A stretch of DNA of 64,000 nucleotides from Euonymus europaeus (Eukaryota > Streptophyta > Magnoliopsida > Celastrales > Celastraceae), in assembly GCA_963580455.1 (NCBI GenBank), contig OY756963.1, forward strand, positions 15,333,555-15,397,554. Direction: 5' to 3'. The notes under the pieces are model-generated. The model was given only the letters and a program-made list of their open reading frames with translations. It searched no databases and was not told where the DNA came from. A program made the position numbers and the translations under genes. Numbering within the stretch: position 1 is the stretch's first letter; each line of letters begins with the position of its first letter. Shown one piece after another: positions 55,220-64,000 of the stretch.

Positions 55220-57040
55220 TGTAACGCCCTGCCCCAAAAATCACACACTAAAACGGGTGCGCTACTATTGATATGTACACTGTCACTAAGGACATCACCA
55301 CACTTCTCTTAACCCTCGGATTCTAACGAAAATTTGACAGCACCTCCCCGTATATCGGAGAGTGCCCAGTTGAAAAATTAAACACAATCTCAAAGAAATT
55401 CAATCCATAACTATACATAATCACATGCAAAACATATACATAATATCATCAAATAATTATCATCGTCCAAGATTATCAAAGTCAACAAATTCAGACCCAT
55501 GGTCAGTCATCCCGGTACGGGAGTCCCAATCACATGGCATACATTCTTGACCGACCACCATTCATACCAAATAGGTATATAAGCAATATAATGTTCAGCA
55601 GAACGAAGTACTAAATGTACTAAAAATAAATAAAAATGATCCAACACATTATAATAAAAATCCTAGTGCTCCAAGCGTGGCCATCTATGTCACCCTGCCT
55701 CCTATTGATTCGCAGCCTGGTTCTCATTACCAGTCTCACTTGAAGGATATAAGAAAAAGAAAATAGGGTGAGTAGAAGGCTTAGTAGGGAATATAAAGAG
55801 TCATTAAAATCATAAAGCTGAATAATGAAATAAGCACAATGCAGCAGAATAACATCTAAAATGTCACAACAAAGTAGTAATCAATGGCCACACCCTACAG
55901 TGCCCTGGCACTGGTCAACAAATATTCGGAAAATCGTCGAAAACCTTGAACTTTGCCCTGGACAACCATAGATGCACCTCGACAATGTGGAATCCCGATC
56001 TTGGCAATAATGTGCCCCTTGGTATCCAACATCACACAAATAGATCCTAAGAAAACTACGAGTCCATACCCATAGTTCCAGTGCATCTGCAATGCATGTC
56101 CAATCATGTTATGCAAGAGAAGTATATATATAACAACCCTATGTACATACGTAACTACATGATGCATGAATGAGAGTTAACATGTCCAATAGATGATTAA
56201 GCACTAATAAAGTATGCAATTAATCAATAACCAAACAAAGGGGGTTTGTTCTTCCAAACGAGCAATTTAGGAAAAAACACAAAATGATGACCAATGAGGA
56301 AATACGAACCGCTCTTTAGAGAATCAAAATAAATATGATAGAAAAGAAGAGTAAGAATTCCTACCTCATTATCCAAGTGTAAGCTAGAAAAATTTATAAC
56401 TCAACCTTGAGTTCTCAAGTTAACGCATAGATACAAGGTATATCCACGAATCATCATTCGTCTTCCACTAGGCTGTAACAATAAGTTATCAACTAAAATT
56501 AAAGTTCAATGAATTAAATTCATAATTATTTTCCCAATTTTGCACTCAAATTGGACTACATTACCAATTTTCACTATTTCTCTCAAACTAAGCCATAATT
56601 GCCAAAATGTGCAATCACACTCCCATGTACATACCCATTTTAAATTAACTATTTCAAACCTTCTAATATAACCTCATAAACAACCAAATGAAACCCCAAA
56701 CTCAGATTCTCACTCAAACCCCATAAATCCCAAATTTCCCTTTTAAGGTTTCACTAAGACCCTATTGATTTCTTTATGGGATTGTATCAAATTTGGAGGG
56801 TATATTACCCACCCTTACATTATAACCACATCCAAAATTCAACCTCAAATTCGAAGACAATCAATGGGATCGAAGGAATTCGTCCCTCAAACATCTATTT
56901 CCCAAATCTCTCACAATCCACACTTTTAATTCAAACCAACAATTTTAACCATAAACAAGTCCTAATCAACCTATTTTATAACCAAATTCATCAAGAAATC
57001 AAGATTCAATTCATACTTTTAAACAAAACCCATAAAACCA
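55220..57040 (-). repeat. LTR-like sequence ending inside the Tat fragment
   Basis: Minus-strand end GGGGCAGGGCGTTACA at 55220 is the 3' end type of long gypsy LTRs with TGT...ACA termini. The interior, e.g. CATCCCGGTACGGGAGTCCC and GGGTGAGTAGAAGGCTTAGT, has the look of a Tekay/Del-type LTR as I know it. No PBS follows at 55219, so this is a 3' or solo LTR inserted in the Tat coding region. The far end is not visible; at about 57040 a Copia gag begins. 56380-57040 has nothing else. Confidence 0.4.
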
Positions 57041-57053
57041 GTGTGATACTTTA

Positions 57054-60000
57054 GTGAAAACATGGATAATCAATTGCGTTACCCAAAAGCTGTATCCAAG
57101 TGTTGCTACTGCATCCACAGCTGCTGAATTAATGATGGACCTCAAATCTAGGTATTCATTTGGAAATCCTACTAGGGTTTTTGATTTATCTCATTCCATT
57201 TCAAATATTAAGCAAAATGGTGCATCTGATTGGAATGAGTTTTATTAGTGTAGACCTCTTAGGATTTGCAAGTGTGGAAATTGTACTTGCAATTTGGGAA
57301 AAGATTGGGTTGTTGATAGAAACATGGAGAAACTACTTCAGTTCTTGATGGGTTTGAATGATACGTATGAGCACGTTACAAACCAGATTTTGCTCATGGA
57401 ACCATTGCCAGATGCAGATAAGGCTTGTGCACAAGTTGGACAAGTTGAGAGGAAGATTGCTATAAACCAGAAACAAGTTGTTAGCACACAGGAAACCATG
57501 ACAATACAAGTAACCACAAACACATGAGCTAAAGTTGGACACACAGTGGATACAAGTAACCACAAACAAGAGATCTCATTCTGACCAAGACAAATTGTCC
57601 TGCAAATATCCAAAAAAAGTTGGACACACAGTGGATAAATGCTTCAAATTGGTGGGATACCCAAATGACAATGAGAACTAGCAAAAGAGACAAAAATTAT
57701 CTCATTCTAAAGGAAAGAACTATAATGTCAACCATGTAGATGTTGGAAATTCAATGTCACTCTCTCATGAACAACTTGGTCAACAACTGCTGGCTTTTCT
57801 CAAAGCAAACATTGGAGGAGAAGAAAATCAAAACTCTTCAGTGTCAGAAGTTGGAGGTAATAAGTTAATTCTGATTGGATTCTTGATACTGGTGCCAATG
57901 ATCATGTTGTGTGCTTAACTAATTTTTACAGATCTTTTAGAAAAGTTGATAATGTTTATGTTTTGTTACCTGATGGTAGAAAATACAAAGTTCACCATAT
58001 TGGTAACATTAAACTAATAAATGATTTGGTTTTAGAGAATGTTCTACATGTAAAAGACTTTAATCTAAACTTGATATCCACGAGTAAGATAACTAAAAGT
58101 AAGAAATATGATTTGATTTATTCCTATAACAACTGTGATCCACAAGAAAGAACCACTTTTAAAAGGAGTGCAATGGGAACCACCTCTAGGGGTCCATATT
58201 ATCAGGTCATCCATCCACTAAGATTATAGAGATGTTACCTTTTGGATTTTGTAAAAGATGTGATGATTGTAATATTTCTTGCTTATCTAAAATAAAAAAG
58301 ATCATTTCTGTTTAGTCAGACAAAGACTGCAAGTTCTTTTGAATTATTACATATGGATATTTGGGGCCCAAATGGGGAATCCTCAATTGATGGTTTTATA
58401 TATTTTCTTACCATAGTTGATGATTATACTAGAGCCACTTGGGCTATTCTAATGAAAAATAAAGTTGAAGTGAAGGATCATATAGAGAGTTTTAATGCTT
58501 ATGTAAAGAATCAGTTTAGTAAGAGCATTAAAAAGATAAGAATTGATATTGGGATGGAATTTAACATGTTGAACTTTTACAATAGAGAAGGAGTAGTGCA
58601 CTAGAAAACTTGCCCATACACACCTCAGCAAAGATAGTATAGTTGAAAGAAAACATCAACACTTCCTTAATGTAGCTAGACCATTGAGACTACAATCCAC
58701 CTTACCTTAATTTTTTTGGTCTTGCTGGATTTTAACTATTGCATAGATTATTAATAGACTTCCTTCTAGATTCTTGAACAAGAAAAGTCCATATGAGATT
58801 CCTTATCAAAAGAAGCCAGAGTATGACATGTTTAGAGTTTTTGGTTCTCCTTGTTTTGCAAAAATATTAAAAGTCAGCGATCAAAATTTGTTCCTAAAGC
58901 CAAAGGATTAATTTTTTTAGGTTTTCCATCTAATGTGAAAGGATATTGAGTTATGGAGATTGAACAAATGAAATATTTGTTTCAAGAGATGTAATTTTCC
59001 TGGAAAATTACCATTATGAGAATCTGAACATGACTAATCAAAATGCTCTCAAGGAATTTGAACCATTGGAGAAGAATCTCTCAGAGAATTCTCATATTGC
59101 TTCTAACAATAAGAGACACAGAAAAATGTCTGCATATTTAAAGGATTATTAATGCAATGCTGTGTTAGATTTACAATATGTTTCTTCTAGTCTTGTGAAA
59201 GATTATGGTGCATACAATAGTTTCATAGCTACCATTAGTTCAAATCATGAACCTAAAAATTACAATTGAGGCCTCTAAATCACCAAAGTGGTGTGATGCC
59301 ATGAACAAAGAGATTCATGCACTTAATGAGAATAAAACATGGTCAATAGTGAAATTACCTCAAGGTAGGAAAGCAATAGGCTCAAAATGGGTATATAAAA
59401 TTAAATACAATCTTGATGGATCAATAGAGAGGTACAAGGATATAGCCAAACAAAAGGTTTTGACTATGAAGAAACATTTGCTCTAGTTATTTAAATGGTG
59501 ATAGTGAGAATATTCTTAGCTCTTGCATCTTCTAACAATTGGTTTGTGCACCATCTTGATGTTCATAATGCATTTTTGAATAGTGATTTGGATGAAACTG
59601 TTTACATGAGAATGCCACCAGGTTTTGAAACACATGATGCTGGATATGTTTAAAAATTAAATAAATCCTTATATGGTTTAAAACAGGCCTCTAGGCAATG
59701 AAATTTAAAGTTTAAGGAAGCTTTACGAGCTTTTGGATTTATGCAATCTAGATGTGATTATTCCTTGTTTATATATAACAAAAACAAATCTACAATTTTA
59801 TTACTAGTATACGTTGATGATATGGCTATAGGAGGTAATGATTTGGAGTTGATTGAAGAAATTAAAATCAAAGATCTTGGTGCTGTGAAATATTTCTTGG
59901 GATTAGAAGTTAATAGAACTAACCAAGGGATGACTACAAGTTAGACCAAATATGTTCTAGATCTTCTTTGTGATGCCAATTTCAAGGATTGCAATGGCAT

Positions 60001-60667
60001 TAGTACTCCAATGTAAAGCTTATCTACTTGATTTCAACAAGACTAGAGATTTGTTTCATTGTAAATTCTGTAAGTCAATATATGAAGGATCCTACAGCTC
60101 AACATCTCCAAGCTTCTCATAGAGTTTTCAGATACCTCAAAGCAACATCAACTAAAGGTTTGGTGTTTTCAAATAATCCAACTAACATTATCCAAGCATG
60201 CTGTGATTCATGTTGGGCATCCTGCCAGGATAGTAGGAGATTCATCACCAGTTATACTATTCTTCTTGGTCAGTCCCTTATTGCTTGGAAATCAAAGAAA
60301 TAACAAACCGTATCAAGATCATCAGCAGAATATGAATATAGATTAATTGAAGCAATTACATGTGAAATTATCTGGATCAGAGCTTTGCTTCAAGAACTTC
60401 AGATTTACATCACCGAACGAATAACAGCTCATTGTGACAGTCAAGCTTCCAAACATATTGCTAATAATCCTGTCTTCCATGAGAAAACCAAGAACATTGA
60501 AATAGATTGTTATTTTGTTAGGGAACAGGTTGAGAAGAAGATCATTACTCTCAAGCACATTTGTACTAGTGCTCAACCTATTGATATGCTTACAAAGGAC
60601 ATGTCCCTTGAAAAGTTTCATCAATTCATGTGCAAGCTCAACATGGTCAACACTAACCCATGTTGAT
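57054..60667 (+). pseudogene. Copia gag-pol, 5'-truncated and heavily decayed
   Basis: Seen in order on the plus strand: gag core (AAELMMDLKSRYSFGNPTRV, 57117; CKCGNCTCNLGK, 57267), a diverged zinc knuckle (KVGHTVDKCFKLVGYP, 57615), protease WILDTGANDHVV (57872), integrase (LTIVDDYTRATW, 58407), RT (FVHHLDVHNAFLNSDLDETV, 59540; YVDDMAIGG, 59812), RNase H (CDSCWASCQDSRRF, 60202; AHCDSQASKHIANNP, 60430) and the terminal DMLTKDMSLEKFHQF (60583). The gag lacks its first part and there is no 5' LTR or PBS. Dozens of stops and frameshifts occur. Confidence 0.88.
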
Positions 60668-60677
60668 CTTGAGAAGG

Positions 60678-60955
60678 GATGAAATGTGGTATGAAAACAT
60701 AGTTGTTTGGGTCTTTATTTCAAATTCTTCTATACAATGTTGTTTCTCTGCTTCTTCTCCCTTTTCTCATAGCTTTTGAAGATGTCTTGTCTTCATCAGT
60801 GACCGTTCCTTCTGTCAGGATATTTTCCTATATATGTTTGTATGCTTGTATTTCTTCTTCTAAGTTTTTCTGAATGAATTCAAACTAAGCTTCCGCTTTC
60901 CATTACTCTGTTTTTGTTCATTGTTTCAAAACTTCTTCTATCAACTTTTAAACAC
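60678..60955 (+). repeat. Probable 3' LTR of the truncated Copia
   Basis: A purine run CTTGAGAAGGGA at 60668-60677 (PPT) precedes TGAAATGTGGTATG. A TATA-like CCTATATATG lies at 60827. The proposed end is CTTTTAAACA near 60955. No partner LTR exists in the window, so the boundaries rest on TG...CA and the PPT only. Confidence 0.6.
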
Positions 60956-61075
60956 ATCTATAAACTGTGAAAATATTGCTTGTGTCGTGTATGCCAACAA
61001 AAAAACAATAGTTTTTGCTTAAAATAACCCCTATATACAAGTATATACTGAACTCTAAACCCTCTAAATCTTTAA
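60956..61075 (+). repeat. Direct repeat, copy 1 (copy 2 at 63553-63648)
   Basis: ATATTGCTTGTGTCGTGTAT, GCCAACAAAAAAACAATAG and ATACTGAACTCTAA recur in order at 63570-63648 with few changes. The two copies bracket about 2.5 kb that holds the solo-LTR candidate and the MITE-like sequence. Confidence 0.8.
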
Positions 61076-61251
61076 AAATCAGCAATCATATGACTTTTAG
61101 TGTTTTTTGTCCCACTAGTTGTCCCAAATATATAATAAGATAATTTCATATGGATGATGTGGGGCTCACAATTTTATATAATTTATGTTCTTCCATCTCA
61201 ATGTTAGGTGTTGAAAAGCACCTAATTATGGATGTTAAAAGAGTTAATTTT

Positions 61252-62385
61252 TGATAGGTACTGGTATAGTTTCTACCTCTTTTGGGTGTTTTTGTGAACA
61301 GGTACTGGAGTTGGATGAAAAGACTGGAATTGTGCTGAACCTGATATTTGCATCCTGGGAGCGGCCGCAGGACGCGAATTTCTTTCTTCCCATAAGCTGA
61401 AGCTGACGTGGCAGGGGGTTATTGGGTCATGAAGTTCATATTTAAGAAAGAAACCCTAGGGAACAAAAGACACACGCAGCCACCAAGGAGATTGACGGCT
61501 GGAAAGAGGAACCAGAGGCAATTTTAAGGAGAAGAGAAGATCAACGGCAAGGATTATTGAGGATTTTGGCCGATTTTTCCTCCTGCTTGTGAAATCAACC
61601 ATTGTGGTTAATTATTGTTATGGATTTTAATATTATTATTATGAGTAGCTAAATTCTTTTCTAGCTGGGATTTGGTAAGTTCTTCTACCATAAACCTTGT
61701 GCATGGAATCAATTGATAATTAGACCAAGTTTAATTCTTTGTTCTCTGGATTAATTGTTAATTTCCTATTGTTATGCATGCCTTATCAACATCATAATTT
61801 TGAGGAATTGTTAGTTGATCATATTCGGCTGACCATGACCCGGTGTTTGACGAAGTAACAAGAACTTGCGTAAGATCCAGGTTTTGGGAACATTGAACAT
61901 AGTTGATTGGGTGATAGACCATTACCCTAGATTGTGCGATTGTCGATTTCCTAGTGCGTATGCTTATTTTAGGATGTTCTTAGGAGAGACCAAACCAAGA
62001 CTCCTCTAATAAGAAAAGATCTTGCAACTGGACCAAAGTCAGGATCGTTGTTTAGGGAAATCTAATTGACTACAGCTGGACCAAGGCCTTTCAATTGATA
62101 TCGTTAAACTTTTAAATTGTTTAATTGCTATTAATCTGTGTGCACAGGTGGAGGTAGTTGAGCGCGCCAATCCTAAGCTAGGTTTTGTCCATTGATATTT
62201 AATTCAATCGTAATTTAGCCGTTAGGTAGTTTGCGCTATTGTTTTGTAATTAATTGTTAGTTGGTACAGTCTCTGTGGATTCGATCCCATTCACTTTTAC
62301 TGTTTTGCGACACGTACTCTTGCGATTGGGTAAAACCCGTCGGTATTTGAATTGCAATTTTATTTGTGATAAAAAGTATCGATCA
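61252..62385 (+). mobile_element. Candidate solo LTR
   Basis: 1134 bp, TGATAGGTACTGG to AAAAGTATCGATCA; the ends form an imperfect inverted repeat (TGATAGGTACT against TGATCGATACT). A CATATTTAAG TATA-like box lies near 61438 and the U5 motif TCTCTGTGGATTCGA is at 62270, 101 bases from the end as in the solo LTR at 40547-41834. No matching 5-bp duplication was found at the ends, so boundaries or a later deletion need care. There is no internal coding region. Confidence 0.65.
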
Positions 62386-62496
62386 CTCAACATCTAAGAT
62401 CAATGAGACAAAAAATTACTATGATCCTTAACATTTTTATATATTACAATGGCATGTGCCATGAAGTTTGTGCAGTATCAAAAGTCTTCACATAAT

Positions 62497-62598
62497 ATTA
62501 TCATATTCTATGAGAGACTTCCATCTCCTAGTGCAAATTATAAAGTGATTATCATATTCTTTGAGAGACTCCCAAATTGTGCGGTGTTCAGTTCATTT
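62497..62598 (+). repeat. 51-bp tandem duplication, two copies
   Basis: ATTATCATATTCTATGAGAG starts at 62497 and ATTATCATATTCTTTGAGAG at 62548. The copies agree best in their first half. Confidence 0.7.
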
Positions 62599-62599
62599 T

Positions 62600-62880
62600 C
62601 TATTAGATTAATTTTTAAGATAAAATTACAAAAAAATGTATTACAATAAAAGAATAATTGATTTTTTTTAAGATATAGAGTAGTAATTATATAATGTCGT
62701 AAAATATTGTGGGTCACATAGCTTTACGCTTTGAAAAGCTATTGGATGACAACATTTCATTTTGTACAGCTTAAAGCTGTGAGAGCTATTAACAAAATGT
62801 AGTGTTTGGTTGACATAACATTTCATGCAGACCCCACAGCTATGAACTATGCGAAATACGAAACAAATGCACCATTAGTC
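62600..62880. mobile_element. Harbinger-related MITE-like remnant
   Basis: ATGTATTACAATAAAAGAAT (62636) and ACAGCTTAAAGCTGTGAGAG (62768) resemble the left subterminal part of the Harbinger element at 49955 (GCATTGTAATAAAAGAGTAA, ACAGCTTAAAGCTGTGGG). The right end GAAACAAATGCACCATTAG recalls a degenerate TIR. No transposase and no clear TSD. Confidence 0.45.
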
Positions 62881-63552
62881 TTATCGTAGGATTGGGAGTC
62901 TTATTATGTGAACAAAATGTATCGGGAGTCGATATGGTAGAAGAAAGGGAGAAAAGGTAAGTATGGTGAAGCAGAGGCTAAAGTAGTTGGTTTCGATCTT
63001 AGTAGCTGGTTTGTATCGGTACTGTTTGGGAAATTGATTGCTTTTGTGCCTTCGATTTGTTTGTTGTTTTTGTGTATAACTAGTGGCAATGGAAAGTTAA
63101 TTATATAAAAACCGGGTCATAAAATCGAAAAGTCATTTGTTTGGAATTGCGAAGAACTTGACGGATAGATTCTACACTCTATGACCTCAAATTAGCATTT
63201 GGATCTACTAAAGGTGCACTTCACCAAAATAAACAATGGCTTGAAAGGTGTAAATGTAAGGACACACAATTGCGAAAAGCTTGAGATTTGGAAAACACGA
63301 AAACTTGAGAACTTGAGAACAAAGATAACAAGAAAGCTAATTTTATACTCTTTAGAGTTGTTTTGAGTGGAAAAAATGAGCTTTTACATTCTTAACTTCT
63401 ATATATACACAAGCATACTTCCTAAAAACTAGAAACATTATCCTAAAACATCAGAACTTCTTCTTGCAGACGCATTAAGGCTGATAACTAACCAAAATAG
63501 GTAATTGCAGTTAAATACACGTCTACATTTACTCAACAATTTGCTAAAAGGC

Positions 63553-63648
63553 ACATCTAAAAATCGTGGAAATATTGCTTGTGTAGTGTATGCCAACAAA
63601 AAAACAGTAGTTTTTTGCTTAAAATTACCCCTATATACTGAACTCTAA
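63553..63648 (+). repeat. Direct repeat, copy 2
   Basis: Partner of 60956-61075; see that entry. It begins CACATCTAAAAATCGTGGAA and ends with CTGAACTCTAAGAG. Confidence 0.8.
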
Positions 63649-64000
63649 GAGCATTTGCAACAGATTATTTTAACAGATTCTTTAAAATACATACAAAATG
63701 ACATTATTCCTTATTTTACAGATTTTTCATCTAGCAGACACTGCATCGGATTACCTATCAATTTCTCTATTTTATTAAAATAATGATTTCTATAAACTCT
63801 TCATTTAGTGTTTTATTAACTTTTTATAATAAAACACTAAGCGTTATTGTTATGAATAATTATAAGTACATTAATAAACCAAAAAAAATAATTTAATTTA
63901 TTAAAAAAAATAGAATTTAAAAAATAGTGCTCCCACAATATTCACGTGGGCACAGTGCTCATCTACCACTCCCACAATAAAAAACAAACATGTCCACAGT
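63649..64000. other. AT-rich end of the window with a 14-bp hairpin
   Basis: TTAGTGTTTTATTA (63805-63818) and its exact complement (63827-63840) form a hairpin with an 8-base loop. The stretch AGAGCATTTGCAACAGATTA at 63648 looks like a MITE terminus, with the other end probably beyond the window. 62881-63552 has no recognised feature. Confidence 0.45.

Noticed and set aside
61362..61372. NotI-like GCGGCCGC as cloning-vector linker
   Set aside because: It lies in continuous LTR sequence with no vector or adaptor next to it.

Overview
This is a repeat-dominated segment of a nuclear plant genome, most likely a eudicot. The evidence is a four-exon PLATZ transcription factor gene with plant splice sites, a FAR1/FHY3-type coding remnant, a plant mobile domain (PMD) remnant, and LTR retrotransposons of the Athila, Tat, chromovirus and Sirevirus-like types. 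There are no prokaryotic or organellar features. I cannot name the species. The only gene that looks intact and host-encoded is the PLATZ gene (17697-19603, minus).

Layout. 1-6258: an Athila-like element on the minus strand with a 3' LTR, a PPT, gag plus protease remnants, a tRNA-Asp type PBS and a truncated 5' LTR; the RT-RNase H-integrase part is missing. 6259-14045: a mosaic of Tat-lineage debris, holding diverged tandem repeats, a leader segment, an integrase C-terminus on the plus strand, a PMD gene remnant on the opposite strand, and another Tat LTR/leader. 14046-17440: AT-rich DNA with a long-TIR foldback element at 15065-16130. 17697-19603: the PLATZ gene. 20840-32215: a FAR1-like coding remnant on the plus strand, split by a 9.3 kb Sirevirus-like Copia element (21896-31159, minus, TSD TAAAT) that carries an extra 3' ORF.

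35606-41975: a nearly complete Reina-like chromovirus (minus, TSD GAAAC) whose 5' LTR carries a solo LTR of another family (40547-41834, TSD CATAG). 45783-47390: an Athila-like 5' LTR with PBS and the start of gag. 48640-49860: a GC-rich segment with diverged repeats. 49952-53824: a complete-length PIF/Harbinger DNA transposon (TSD TTA) with an intact two-exon Myb/SANT ORF but a damaged transposase. 53830-55219: a Tat RT-RNase H fragment interrupted by an LTR-like sequence (55220-~57040). 57054-60955: a 5'-truncated, decayed Copia element on the plus strand. 60956-64000: a short direct repeat bracketing a solo-LTR candidate and MITE-like sequence.

How the parts relate. This is mainly a record of nested insertions, not of cooperating genes. 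Sirevirus into FAR1-like sequence, and solo LTR into chromovirus LTR, are both dated in relative order by clean target-site duplications. I see no convincing undescribed functional system. The points most worth a second look are the antisense PMD gene beside a Tat integrase end, the extra 3' ORF and repeated short motif of the Sirevirus, the all-TAG pattern of premature stops in the chromovirus, the decoupled decay of the two Harbinger genes, and the PLATZ start codon that sits directly on a splice donor.
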